Below, piece by piece: positions 17,221 through 26,159 of a stretch of DNA of 64,000 bases; the first letter of the stretch is position 1; every line of letters starts with the position of its first letter. Both the position numbers and the translations under genes were made by a program. The stretch comes from Bacteroidales bacterium. Its GTDB lineage: Bacteria > Bacteroidota > Bacteroidia > Bacteroidales > UBA1402. A model generated the notes under the pieces. The model searched no databases. It worked only from the letters and a program-made list of their open reading frames with translations, and was not told the origin of the DNA. The DNA lies in assembly GCA_017468435.1 (NCBI GenBank), contig JAFUIP010000011.1, forward strand, positions 124,001 through 188,000. The letters are read 5' to 3'.

Positions 17221-18126
17221 TTATTTTATCAATTTTTCGAATGAGGCCGGCATTTTGCTTTCAAAGCACATTTTTTCACCGGTGATGGGGTGCGTGAACG
17301 ACAATTCGCAGGCATGAAGCGCAATTCTATTGATGTCATTCTTGTGTCCGCCGTACTTGATGTCGCCGGAAACCGGATAACCGATGCTGTTCATTTGTAC
17401 GCGAATCTGGTTCTTTCGGCTGGTGTCGAGGTTGAAATGCACCAGACTGTATTTGTCGTTGGTACGGAGCACCTGGTAATGTGTCACGGCCTTCAATCCA
17501 TCGTCGGGATTGTTGCTGGCATACACGATAAGCGCCTTGCTTTCCCACAAATACGAGGTAACCGTTCCCCTGCCGCTGCCATCGCCGGTGTTGAGTTGAC
17601 CTTCGAGTACGGCAATGTATTTGCGTTGGTTCACAGCAAAACGCCAGTTTTCTTGCATCAGCGCTTGCACTTCCTTGGTTTTGGCAAACAATAGCAGGCC
17701 GGAGGTTTCGCGATCGAGACGTTGCACCACAAAAACCTTGTTGCCGGGCGATTGTTGCTTTACGTACTCATTCAGAATGGAATACGCCGTTTTCGTTTTC
17801 TCGCGAGAGGTGGCCACAGACAAGAGTCCGGCGTCTTTTTCCACCACCATCAGGTATTTATCTTCGAATACCACCTTCAGTTTGGGGTGCTTCAATAGGC
17901 GTCCGGCAGCCTTGTCCCAATGCACTTCTACCACATCGTTTTTTTCCAAAGTATGATCGAATGCCCTGACAACCGTCTTATTGACTGTGATTTGCTGATG
18001 CGCGAGCAAAGACTTTACCGTGGTTCTTGACTGATCTTTCAAAGTGCTTAAAAGAAAGTTCAGCAACTGGTCGTTGGCGGCAGTTACCGTGTAGGTGGAA
18101 ATTCTATTTTTTCTGCTATTCTTCAT
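17221..18126 (-). CDS. RluA-family 23S/tRNA pseudouridine synthase
   Basis: 301 residues. An N-terminal S4 RNA-binding domain (about 15-75) precedes the RluA catalytic domain. The catalytic aspartate is D138 in QRLDRETSG, where the usual leading His of HRLD is Gln. LLLFAKT and the C-terminal RKNQIRVQM (His of HQIRVH replaced) are family signatures. It isomerises uridine to pseudouridine in structured RNA; the exact position (RluC/RluD-like) is not resolved. Confidence 0.92.
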   Translation of the reverse strand: MKNSRKNRISTYTVTAANDQLLNFLLSTLKDQSRTTVKSLLAHQQITVNKTVVRAFDHTLEKNDVVEVHWDKAAGRLLKHPKLKVVFEDKYLMVVEKDAGLLSVATSREKTKTAYSILNEYVKQQSPGNKVFVVQRLDRETSGLLLFAKTKEVQALMQENWRFAVNQRKYIAVLEGQLNTGDGSGRGTVTSYLWESKALIVYASNNPDDGLKAVTHYQVLRTNDKYSLVHFNLDTSRKNQIRVQMNSIGYPVSGDIKYGGHKNDINRIALHACELSFTHPITGEKMCFESKMPASFEKLIK

Positions 18127-18275
18127 CGTTCAAAATTTGCTGCGAAAATACTGCTTTAATTTCAATAGACCACTTGTGGAGTGCTAAAAAATCGGCCGTT
18201 TTGTATATTTTGTGTATATTCAATCAAATTCCATAATTTCTTCCCTATTTATGCAATTTTACATGATTAAATACT

Positions 18276-18283
18276 TATCTTCG
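18276..18283 (+). promoter_or_regulatory. -7 promoter element for the paaK cluster
   Basis: TATCTTCG, one base off TAnnTTTG, lies 38 bases before the paaK ATG. It would serve the four-gene paaK-ACT-microprotein-symporter cluster. Confidence 0.5.
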
Positions 18284-18321
18284 CGACTTAATTTTTAGAA
18301 ATAAATAACAAAATAGATAAT

Positions 18322-19617
18322 ATGTTTTTACATCCGGAAGAAGCTCTCGACAGAGAGGGCATTAGAGCCTTACAATGGCAGCGTTTGCAAGATACTTTGA
18401 AACAATGTCTTAGCTCAGTTTTTTACCGTCAACGCTTTCAGGAAGCGAATTTGACCATAGATGATATCACTTGTTTGGAAGATATCCGCAAGATTCCATT
18501 TACCACCAAAGCCGATTTGCGTGCCACTTATCCATTTGGCATGGCCTGCGTTCCTTTGGAAAAATGTGTGCGTTTGCATTCTTCCAGCGGCACAACGGGC
18601 AATCCGACCGTGATTCTTCATACCCAGAAAGACCTTGACGAATGGGCAAAAGCGGTGGCAAGATGTCTGCACATGGTGGGTCTTCGTCCGGGAGATGTTT
18701 TCCAGAATTCATCTGGTTATGGAATGTTTACCGGAGGTTTGGGCTTTCAATACGGAGCCGAACATTTAGGTATGCTCACCGTGCCAGCAGCGGCGGGAAA
18801 CACCCTGCGTCAGATTAAGTTTATCAAAGATTTCGGCACCACGGCTCTTCATGCCATTCCTTCTTATGCCACACGCCTATACGAAGTAATGCAGGAAGAA
18901 GGCGTGGATCCCCGCAGAGACACCAAGCTCAAAACATTGATTATAGGCGCCGAACCTCATAGCGAGGCCCAAAGAAAGCGCATAGAAGAAATGCTGGGCG
19001 TGAAGGCTTACAACAGCTTCGGAATGTCTGAAATGTGTGGCCCCGGCGTGGCTTTCGAATGTCAGGAACAGAATGGCTTGCACATCTGGGAAGATTATTA
19101 TCTGGTTGAAATTGTCGATCCTGAAACCCTGGAACCTGTGCCCGACGGCGAAGTGGGTGAATTGGTACTCACCACGCTCAACCGCGAAGCCATGCCCTTG
19201 CTGCGCTATCGTACCCGCGATTTGACGCGTATTCTTCCCGGCCAATGTCCTTGTGGACGTCAACATGTGCGTCTCGACCGTATGAAGGGCCGCAGCGACG
19301 ATATGATCATCTTGAAAGGTGTAAACATCTTCCCCATTCAGATTGAAACCATCTTAATGAAATTCAAGGAATTGGGCAGCGACTACCTCATTACCTTAGA
19401 CACAGCCGAAGACAACGACATCATGATTGTCGAAGTGGAACTGGGCGAACTCTTCACCGACGATTATGCCAAATTGCAGGCGCTCAACAAAGAAATCACT
19501 CGCCAGCTCAAAGACGAGATTTTGGTGACGCCGAAGGTGAAGCTCGTTCCGAGAAATTCATTGCCCAAGTCGGAAGGAAAAGCAGTGAGAGTGAAAGATT
19601 TACGTAAAAAATTCTAA
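18322..19617 (+). CDS. paaK: Phenylacetate-CoA ligase family protein
   Basis: 431 residues. Adenylate-forming ligase that activates aryl acids such as phenylacetate or indoleacetate to CoA thioesters. The AMP loop is SSSGTTGNP (87-95); GRSDDMIILKGVNIFP is the hinge motif of PaaK and the catalytic lysine is near the C-terminus (LPKSEGKAVRV). In anaerobic gut bacteria this gene often accompanies 2-oxoacid:ferredoxin oxidoreductases, which are not present here. It is followed after 12 bases by an ACT-domain gene. Confidence 0.93.
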   Translation: MFLHPEEALDREGIRALQWQRLQDTLKQCLSSVFYRQRFQEANLTIDDITCLEDIRKIPFTTKADLRATYPFGMACVPLEKCVRLHSSSGTTGNPTVILHTQKDLDEWAKAVARCLHMVGLRPGDVFQNSSGYGMFTGGLGFQYGAEHLGMLTVPAAAGNTLRQIKFIKDFGTTALHAIPSYATRLYEVMQEEGVDPRRDTKLKTLIIGAEPHSEAQRKRIEEMLGVKAYNSFGMSEMCGPGVAFECQEQNGLHIWEDYYLVEIVDPETLEPVPDGEVGELVLTTLNREAMPLLRYRTRDLTRILPGQCPCGRQHVRLDRMKGRSDDMIILKGVNIFPIQIETILMKFKELGSDYLITLDTAEDNDIMIVEVELGELFTDDYAKLQALNKEITRQLKDEILVTPKVKLVPRNSLPKSEGKAVRVKDLRKKF

Positions 19618-19629
19618 AGCAGAAAATAT

Positions 19630-20049
19630 ATGTTACATCAGATTTCCATTTTTATAGAAAACAAGCCAGGCACCTTGCACGAAACCCTGGGCATCATTAA
19701 GCAAGAGAATTTGCAAATCGTTGCTTCAAGTATTTCTGATACAGCAGAATACGGTATATACCGCGTGATTACGCAAAATCCTCAGGAAGCCTACGAGGCG
19801 CTCAAAAAACACTCCCTGACCATGATAATGTCTGAAGTATTGGCCATTTCCTTGGAAAATGTGGTGGGAACAGCGGCCGATACCATTTCCCTTTTCACGC
19901 AGGAAGGGCTTAACATCGAGTATCTTTACTCTTTCATGTGGCATCATAACGGCATCCTGATCATGCGTACCAACGACCAGGAAAAGGCCATGGAGATCAT
20001 CAAGAAGCATGCCTTGGTTTGCGTGGAAGAAAGTGATTTACAATTCTAA
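19630..20049 (+). CDS. Tandem ACT-domain protein
   Basis: 139 residues made of two ACT domains (about 3-67 and 70-138), each a beta-alpha-beta-beta-alpha-beta amino-acid-binding unit. The first starts HQISIFIENKPGTLHETLG. ACT-only proteins beside paaK are a known pairing and may sense an amino acid, perhaps an aromatic one, to control the ligase or its operon. No DNA-binding or catalytic domain is present. Confidence 0.92.
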   Translation: MLHQISIFIENKPGTLHETLGIIKQENLQIVASSISDTAEYGIYRVITQNPQEAYEALKKHSLTMIMSEVLAISLENVVGTAADTISLFTQEGLNIEYLYSFMWHHNGILIMRTNDQEKAMEIIKKHALVCVEESDLQF

Positions 20050-20063
20050 GCATCTCACATAAT

Positions 20064-20204
20064 ATGTTTGGTATCAGCGATCCCGGTATTTGGTTGGCCT
20101 ATTTGCTCGAATTGGCCTGCCTTGTTTTTGGTATATACTACGGCATCCGTTATTGGAACGAGGATGACGAAGAAGAGAATCTCACGAAACAGGAAAAACG
20201 ATGA
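20064..20204 (+). CDS. 46-residue membrane microprotein next to the symporter
   Basis: A short gene between the ACT gene and the symporter. It encodes 46 residues: a short N-terminal part with one membrane helix (LAYLLELACLVFGIYYGIRY) and a highly acidic then basic tail (DDEEEN, KQEKR). Its stop overlaps the symporter start as ATGA, so the two are translationally coupled. Size, topology and coupling resemble the small accessory proteins found before SSS-family symporters. A role in transporter stability is an inference. Confidence 0.85.
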   Translation: MFGISDPGIWLAYLLELACLVFGIYYGIRYWNEDDEEENLTKQEKR

Positions 20205-21778
20205 ATTACATTCTATTAGGTATCATTGCCATCGTCTATGTATTTATCTTGGTGGCATTGAGTTGGTATGCGTATAGAGGCACCAAAAGTGCCAGCGACT
20301 ATATGGTGGGCGGACGCAGCATGAACTCTGTGGTGATGGCGCTTTCGTATGGAGCCACTTTTATTTCGGCTTCGGCCATCGTGGGTTTCGGAGGCATGTC
20401 TGCCGCCTTCGGCATGGGATTGCAATGGCTCTGTCTGTTGAACATGCTGGTGGGTGTGGTCATCGCCTTCATCTTCTTCGGAAAGAAAACGCGACGCATA
20501 GGTTACTCCTTGGGTGCCAACACATTCCCTCAATTGATGGGACGTTTTTTCCATTCCAAGGCTTTGGAAATCATCAGCGCGGCCATCATTTTCATCGGTA
20601 TGCCGCTTTATGCGGCCGTGGTGATGAAAGGTGGCGCCGTTTTTGTAGAGGAAATTTTCCACATCGATTATCACTTAGCCTTGTTGGTGTTCACACTCAT
20701 CGTTTCGGTGTACGTCATTACCGGAGGCATGAAGGGCGTGATGTACACTTCTGCTTTCCAGGCAGTTCTGATGTTCGTCTGCATGTTCATTCTTTTAGTG
20801 GGATTGTACAAATCTTTAGGAATGGGTTTTGTAGAGGCTAACCAAATGCTCGATTCCATGGACGCGATGGTTCCTGAAAGCGTGGCGGCCATCGGACACC
20901 AAGGATGGGCCAAGATGCCTGTATTCGGATCGGAACAATGGTTCTCATTGGTCACTTCACTCATTTTGGGCGTCGGCATCGGATGTTTGGCGCAGCCGCA
21001 GCTCATTGTTCGCTTTCTTACCGTGCGAAGCAGCAAGCAACTCAATCAGGGTATTTTCATCGGATGTCTGTTCTTGTTTATCACCGTGGGCGTGGTGTAT
21101 CATGCCGGCGCACTTTCAAATTTGTATTTTTACCAGAATCATGGCAAAGTAGCCATGGAAATGGTTTCCGACATAGACAAGATTATTCCGCTCTTTATCA
21201 ATGAATCCATGCCCAACTGGTTCACCATCTTGCTGATGCTCTGCATTATCTCGGCCAGCATGTCCACTTTGAGTTCGCAATTCCATACCATGGGAACCTC
21301 GGTGGCTTCAGATATTTACGTGGATGGGATGAAAGACGGCCAAGCACCCAAGCATTTCACCAAATGGATCAAGTTGGGTGTACTCATTTCCATTGTCATC
21401 AGTTATGTGGTTTGCTACATGCTTAAGGAAAGTATCATTGCCAGAGGCACCGCCATGTTCATGGGTATGTGCGCCGCGGCCTTCCTGCCAACGTATTTCT
21501 GCATGCTTTATTGGAAGAAGGTGACGCGCCAAGGTGCTTTGTGGAGCGTGATAGCGGGATTTGTGGCCAGTCTGTTCTGTTTGGGATTCCTGCACAGGAA
21601 AGAAGCTGCCGCCATCGGACTTTGTCAGGCGATTTTCGGAAAACCAGTGTTGATTGAGGCCTATCCTTTCCCCTTGATAGATCCCATCGTTTTTGCGCTT
21701 CCCGTCTCGATTTTGGTCATTGTGGTGGTAAGTCTTTGCACGCAGCCTACTTCTCAAAAACAGGCAATGCAAAAATAA
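20201..21778 (+). CDS. Sodium:solute symporter (SSS family)
   Basis: 525 residues with about 13 membrane helices. It has the SSS core: an N-terminal helix then SYGATFISASAIVGFGG in the first core helix, and ITGGMKGVMYTSAFQAVLM in the region of the conserved sodium site. It imports an organic solute with sodium; linkage to paaK suggests an aromatic or carboxylic acid substrate, but this is inference. The last 32 bases overlap the 3' end of the convergent O-antigen-ligase-like gene. Confidence 0.93.
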   Translation: MNYILLGIIAIVYVFILVALSWYAYRGTKSASDYMVGGRSMNSVVMALSYGATFISASAIVGFGGMSAAFGMGLQWLCLLNMLVGVVIAFIFFGKKTRRIGYSLGANTFPQLMGRFFHSKALEIISAAIIFIGMPLYAAVVMKGGAVFVEEIFHIDYHLALLVFTLIVSVYVITGGMKGVMYTSAFQAVLMFVCMFILLVGLYKSLGMGFVEANQMLDSMDAMVPESVAAIGHQGWAKMPVFGSEQWFSLVTSLILGVGIGCLAQPQLIVRFLTVRSSKQLNQGIFIGCLFLFITVGVVYHAGALSNLYFYQNHGKVAMEMVSDIDKIIPLFINESMPNWFTILLMLCIISASMSTLSSQFHTMGTSVASDIYVDGMKDGQAPKHFTKWIKLGVLISIVISYVVCYMLKESIIARGTAMFMGMCAAAFLPTYFCMLYWKKVTRQGALWSVIAGFVASLFCLGFLHRKEAAAIGLCQAIFGKPVLIEAYPFPLIDPIVFALPVSILVIVVVSLCTQPTSQKQAMQK

Positions 21779-23591
21779 CGTAGCCTTGTAAACTATCGAG
21801 GTTTTCTACGCCTTTCTTTCTGATAATGAAGGAACAAGGTGCATAATTGCCCAAGTTTTCCACAGAAAGTTGCAAGCGTTGCCATTGGCCTTTTCCCTGT
21901 AAATGGTAGGATGTAAAAAAGTAATCGAGCCTTTCGCCATGGCGTTTGAAAGATTGCAACAAGACCTCGTTTCCGTCGAAGTCTTCGCTTACGAAACACC
22001 ATACGCTGAAAGACTTGTAGGCCGGTGATGGCACATACACCGACGATGAAAACTCAGCTGCCTGCAACTCGTTTCTGTAGGCCGACTCTACCCCGGCTTC
22101 TATCTTGTATCCCTTGCATTTGTCCAATGAAGAAGGATATGGCATAGGAAGTTGTTTTTCTACTTTGTAATGCTTCACTTGTGCGTAAGTACGCGGGTTT
22201 CGTGGATTGTATCCCTGATCCATTTTCAGGAAAACAAGCCAAAGCAAAGCTATTAAAGCCAATATGATGAAGCAAGTGTTTTTAAGCTTGATAGCCAAAT
22301 CATTGCAGCACGATTTCTCATTCGTCGATGGAGATGTGTCTAAATATGCGCAAAGCAAGAGGAAGTTGGCCCATAGAAGCAGGCCGTGAATGGTTTGCGT
22401 GAAGGCTTCTACCATCAACAAAAGATAAAGCGGAATGGCCAAAGCCAGCAGGAATTGTCTGTTTTCCTTGTTTTTTACCGAAAAGAATGGCCCAATCATC
22501 ATGAAAAGCACGAGTAAAAGTCCGGGCAATCCAAGCTCTATCCAAGTGTTGAGCAAGGTATTGTGCGCGTGTCTTCTCTTGATGCTCAATCCGTTTTCGG
22601 CATATTTCTCATCGAGTTTGTCTTTCAAATCACCGCTTCCGACGCCAAACAGCCATTGCCCCTCTTCGGTAAGAATCTCCATGCTCGCTTGCCAAATATT
22701 CGAGCGACTGTCGTCTTTTTTAATGGCATCAGGATCGGTCTGCTCTATCAGTTTCAGTCTGTCGTTGTGAAATCTTGTGTAAAAGGTCCAGCCGATGCCG
22801 CCGGCCAAAACCAGCATCAGGAGCAATAGGAGGCCCCATTGTTTGAAAGATTTACTTTTGAATAAGAAAGAGGCAAATGCGAAAATGATTAGAGCCGCCA
22901 GCGCCAGCAATGGCGTACGACCTTTCAAAAACAGCAAGTGTACCAAAATGAATAAGGCATACAGCCCGAAAATGCCCAGGTAGGTTTTCTTTCCCCAAGA
23001 AGCGCTCAAATCTTGACGCAGATACCATAGACAAACCAGCGCCATCAATTGCATGATGCCAAAATATGACCGGTGTTTGAAGTCCATGGCAATCCTCACG
23101 AATTGGTCGGAAACGCTTTTTTGGTACAAATAACGCCCTTCTTCGTTGAAAAGATAGTCGGCAAAAGGTAATACCAAGGTCAACAGCAAAGAAATCATGG
23201 CGCCGATGACGAAAGCCAAAAGCATGGGTTTCAGGCGATATTTATCGTTGAATCCGAAAACAGCCATCAGCGGAAGCAGGGCAAAAGCCAATCTGCGCTC
23301 CAAAACTTTCATAGCATAATCCATGTTATCGGAATACAGGAAAGATATCAGCATCAGTAGAAAAAAGGCGCCTGCAGCGAGCAAGGGAGCCTTATTGGCC
23401 GAGAAAGAAGGCCGCAGGTATCGTTTATCGGCCACGACATCGAAAACCCAGGTACATGCCCATGCAAAAAAGACTTTCAGCATCAGAGCATCTGGCCAGG
23501 TGAGCGAAAAGACCATCAGTATAGCCATGGCGTAATTGAGCCAGGCAAAGGCGTTTCTGTATTTTTGTCCGTTGGAAAGGCTTGATGTCAT
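21747..23591 (-). CDS. O-antigen ligase/polymerase-like membrane protein
   Basis: 614 residues with about 12 membrane helices in the first 440 residues and a larger periplasmic C-terminal domain. The Wzy_C signature is in the long loop and flank (FLKGRTPLLALAALIIFAFA, HAHNTLLNTWIELGLPGLLL). Such proteins join or polymerise O-antigen units on lipid A-core. The last 170 residues look like a carbohydrate-binding-like beta domain, unusual for WaaL. No other O-antigen gene adjoins it. It overlaps the symporter gene by 32 bases at its 3' end. Confidence 0.82.
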   Translation of the reverse strand: MTSSLSNGQKYRNAFAWLNYAMAILMVFSLTWPDALMLKVFFAWACTWVFDVVADKRYLRPSFSANKAPLLAAGAFFLLMLISFLYSDNMDYAMKVLERRLAFALLPLMAVFGFNDKYRLKPMLLAFVIGAMISLLLTLVLPFADYLFNEEGRYLYQKSVSDQFVRIAMDFKHRSYFGIMQLMALVCLWYLRQDLSASWGKKTYLGIFGLYALFILVHLLFLKGRTPLLALAALIIFAFASFLFKSKSFKQWGLLLLLMLVLAGGIGWTFYTRFHNDRLKLIEQTDPDAIKKDDSRSNIWQASMEILTEEGQWLFGVGSGDLKDKLDEKYAENGLSIKRRHAHNTLLNTWIELGLPGLLLVLFMMIGPFFSVKNKENRQFLLALAIPLYLLLMVEAFTQTIHGLLLWANFLLLCAYLDTSPSTNEKSCCNDLAIKLKNTCFIILALIALLWLVFLKMDQGYNPRNPRTYAQVKHYKVEKQLPMPYPSSLDKCKGYKIEAGVESAYRNELQAAEFSSSVYVPSPAYKSFSVWCFVSEDFDGNEVLLQSFKRHGERLDYFFTSYHLQGKGQWQRLQLSVENLGNYAPCSFIIRKKGVENLDSLQGYVIFALPVFEK

Positions 23592-23614
23592 AAGTTTTCG
23601 TTGGAAAATATGCG

Positions 23615-23622
23615 CAAAAGTA
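23615..23622 (-). promoter_or_regulatory. -7 promoter element for the O-antigen ligase-like gene
   Basis: Minus-strand TACTTTTG matches TAnnTTTG, 23 bases before the ATG. Confidence 0.55.
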
Positions 23623-23634
23623 AGCCTTTTTTTC

Positions 23635-23642
23635 TAATTTCG
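23635..23642 (+). promoter_or_regulatory. -7 promoter element for rlmD
   Basis: TAATTTCG, one base off TAnnTTTG, lies 23 bases before the GTG start of rlmD and back to back with the divergent promoter. Confidence 0.45.
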
Positions 23643-23665
23643 CACTTTCATTCAAAACAAGCAAA

Positions 23666-25126
23666 GTGGGAAGAAGAAATAAAGAAAAAATCGTTCTGGA
23701 GAACGTTGAAATACAATCGGTTGCAGCTGAAGGAAAGGCCCTGGCCAGAGTAGATAACATGGTGGTTTTCGTGCCCTTCGGTGCGCCCGGCGATGTGGTG
23801 GATATTCAGATTTTGAAAAAACGCAAACAACATGCCGAGGGTCGTATTGTGCGATATGTAAAGTACGCGGAAGAACGTTGTCAGCCATTCTGTGAGCATT
23901 TCGGTGTTTGCGGCGGTTGTCAGTGGCAGCATTTGCCCTACGAGGCACAATTGCGCCACAAACAGCAACAAGTGCTTGACAACCTGAAGCATATAGGCAA
24001 AGTACCACTGCCCGAATGTCGTCCCATCCTTGGCTCGGAAAACATCATGTATTACCGCAACAAGTTGGAATTCACCTTCTCCGACAAACCTTGGCGCACG
24101 GCAGAAGAAATGGCTTCTGAGGTAGATTTTGCCACGCTCGACCAGCATGCATTGGGTTTCCATATTCCCGGCATGTTCGATAAGGTCTTGGATATCAAGC
24201 ATTGTTATTTGCAGGAATCCTTCTCCGATGAAGTTCGTCTCTTTATCCGTCAATTCTGCGTGGAACATGACTACGAGTTTTTCAACCTCCGTCAGCAGGA
24301 GGGTTTGATGCGTAACATGATTGTGCGTACGGCTTCCACCGGCGAAAAAATGCTCATCGTGGTTTTCTATCGCGAAGAACAAGAAAAGATTGAGGCTTTG
24401 ATGCAAGCCATTGCCGATCGTTTCCCGGAAATCACTTCCCTGCTCTATGTAGTGAACAACAAAGGCAACGATACCATCTTCGACAGAGACATCAAGGTGT
24501 TCAAAGGCCGAGATTATATTATGGAACAGATGGAGAATCTGCAGTTTAAGATTGGCCCGAAATCTTTCTACCAGACCAATTCGGCACAAGCCTATCGCTT
24601 GTATAGTGTGGTGCGCGAGCTGGCCGACTTGCAAGGCAAGGAACTGGTGTACGACTTGTATACCGGTACCGGCACCATCGCCAATTTCGTGGCCGCCAAG
24701 GCTCGCCAGGTGATTGGCGTGGAATATGTGCCCGAAGCCATAGAAGATGCCAAGGTAAACGCCCGACTCAACCACATAGACAATGCGCTCTTCTTTGCCG
24801 GTGACGTGAAAGATATTGTCAATGATGCATTTATCGAAAAGTACGGACGTCCCGATGTCTTGATTACCGATCCGCCTCGTGCCGGCATGCATACGGATGT
24901 CATTGTCACCATTTTGAAGGCGCGTCCCAAAAAGGTGGTGTACGTAAGTTGCAATCCTGCCACTCAAGCCCGCGATATCAATCTATTGGACGAAGCTTAC
25001 CGCGTGACTGCCATTCAGACGGTGGATATGTTCCCCCATACCCAACACGTGGAAAATGTGCTTTGCTTGGAACTGAAGTCGCCTTCGGAACATGAAGATG
25101 CTTCAAAGCAGGAAAACGAGGCCTAA
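23666..25126 (+). CDS. rlmD: 23S rRNA (uracil-5)-methyltransferase, RlmD family
   Basis: 486 residues from a GTG start. An N-terminal TRAM domain (about 8-65) is followed by the Fe-S cluster cysteines C76, C82 and C85 (CEHFGVCGGC) and a fourth Cys in DIKHCYLQ. The Rossmann methyltransferase domain has the SAM motif LYTGTGTIANF, and the catalytic cysteine is in VYVSCNPATQARDI. It methylates uridine (m5U) in 23S rRNA. The last 24 bases overlap the convergent permease gene. Confidence 0.94.
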   Translation: MGRRNKEKIVLENVEIQSVAAEGKALARVDNMVVFVPFGAPGDVVDIQILKKRKQHAEGRIVRYVKYAEERCQPFCEHFGVCGGCQWQHLPYEAQLRHKQQQVLDNLKHIGKVPLPECRPILGSENIMYYRNKLEFTFSDKPWRTAEEMASEVDFATLDQHALGFHIPGMFDKVLDIKHCYLQESFSDEVRLFIRQFCVEHDYEFFNLRQQEGLMRNMIVRTASTGEKMLIVVFYREEQEKIEALMQAIADRFPEITSLLYVVNNKGNDTIFDRDIKVFKGRDYIMEQMENLQFKIGPKSFYQTNSAQAYRLYSVVRELADLQGKELVYDLYTGTGTIANFVAAKARQVIGVEYVPEAIEDAKVNARLNHIDNALFFAGDVKDIVNDAFIEKYGRPDVLITDPPRAGMHTDVIVTILKARPKKVVYVSCNPATQARDINLLDEAYRVTAIQTVDMFPHTQHVENVLCLELKSPSEHEDASKQENEA

Positions 25127-26158
25127 AACCAAAGCAATCAGCGCTTTCATTCCTTTCATCACAAAGAATGTCTTCTTCGATTCAGCGAAGAGAGGCAATG
25201 CGCTGTGTCCGTCTTGCACGATGGAATTGGCCAACAACACGATAAAGGGAATACTGCCGCTCAGGTACAGACTGATGAAGACCAAATGCGGTCCGGATTG
25301 TGGAATCAGACCCACTAAAATGGCCAAGAACAAGAGTACCATCGTGTTCTGATTGATCCAATCTAAAGCGCTCACTTTACCACTTATCCAATGAATGAGG
25401 AGCAAAGCGGCCAGTGTCCAAAGGAAAATGCGCAGAAAATGATGCTTGATGACATGTCCCCAGAGATGATGTTCCAAGAAATGATCGTTCACAATGACCA
25501 CCGTCACAAGCACTAAGAGCGCGAGCAAGAGAAAAATCATGTTGAACCACTTCTCTTCCATGGGCAAATGCAGGTGCATTCCCTCGTGCGCATGAGAATG
25601 CTCGAATCCGCCCAGCAACAGGATGACGATAAAAGAAATCAAACCGCAGAGCAGCAAAGCGCGGGCAAAACTCATGTGTTTCAGATGTTGTTTCCATTGC
25701 TTGGCCATCTCGCGCAGAGAGGCATAATGTTCGTGATGAATCTCAAAATGTGCCATTTCTTTCTGATGCACAGATTGTTTTGGACCGAATCGCCAGCAAA
25801 GCCAGCCGACCAGAATGGAGATCAAAAATAGTATCAGCATGATGATGCCCGTTGTCTGTGGCATTTGTACCAACATGACAAAGGTTTCGTCGCCTATATT
25901 GCTGAGCATGGCAGCCATCAAGGCTCCAAAATGGAAAATGCCGTGAGTATAAAGGGAGACAGCGGCAAAGCCACCGAAACAACCGGGAATCGTTCCCAAA
26001 ACAGCAGCAAGAACAATTTGCCAAAACGGAGAGCGTAGCAAAGATTGGCTCCACTTCCCTTGCGTGGCGATATTCAGCACTTCGATAAAGAGCATAATCA
26101 CCAGCACGAAAGCCGTAATCATTACGGTTTCACGCAGTACATCGCTGATAAAGTGCAT
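25103..26158 (-). CDS. Putative 10-TM heavy-metal/arsenic exporter (ArsP_2 type)
   Basis: 351 residues with about ten membrane helices. The two halves show related GxIPxxG loops (VLGTIPGCFGGFAAVS and VGLIPQSGPHLVFIS), as in the ArsP_2/putative manganese exporter family. A histidine-rich loop (about residues 186-200, FEHSHAHEGMHLH) is likely a metal-binding site. Metal specificity is not determined. Its start lies just 1 base after the rlmB stop, so it is the last gene of the dnaN-rlmB run. Confidence 0.82.
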   Translation of the reverse strand: MHFISDVLRETVMITAFVLVIMLFIEVLNIATQGKWSQSLLRSPFWQIVLAAVLGTIPGCFGGFAAVSLYTHGIFHFGALMAAMLSNIGDETFVMLVQMPQTTGIIMLILFLISILVGWLCWRFGPKQSVHQKEMAHFEIHHEHYASLREMAKQWKQHLKHMSFARALLLCGLISFIVILLLGGFEHSHAHEGMHLHLPMEEKWFNMIFLLLALLVLVTVVIVNDHFLEHHLWGHVIKHHFLRIFLWTLAALLLIHWISGKVSALDWINQNTMVLLFLAILVGLIPQSGPHLVFISLYLSGSIPFIVLLANSIVQDGHSALPLFAESKKTFFVMKGMKALIALVLGLVFLL

Positions 26159-26159
26159 T

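Noticed and set aside
18127-18275. Gap between the pseudouridine synthase and paaK, checked for a riboswitch or small RNA
   Set aside because: AT-rich sequence with no stable hairpin or known riboswitch pattern; only the -7 element near its right end stands out.
23648-24967. Long open frame antisense to rlmD (439 codons)
   Set aside because: rlmD has complete Fe-S, SAM and catalytic motifs on the plus strand; the antisense frame has no recognisable motif and arises from the same codon bias.
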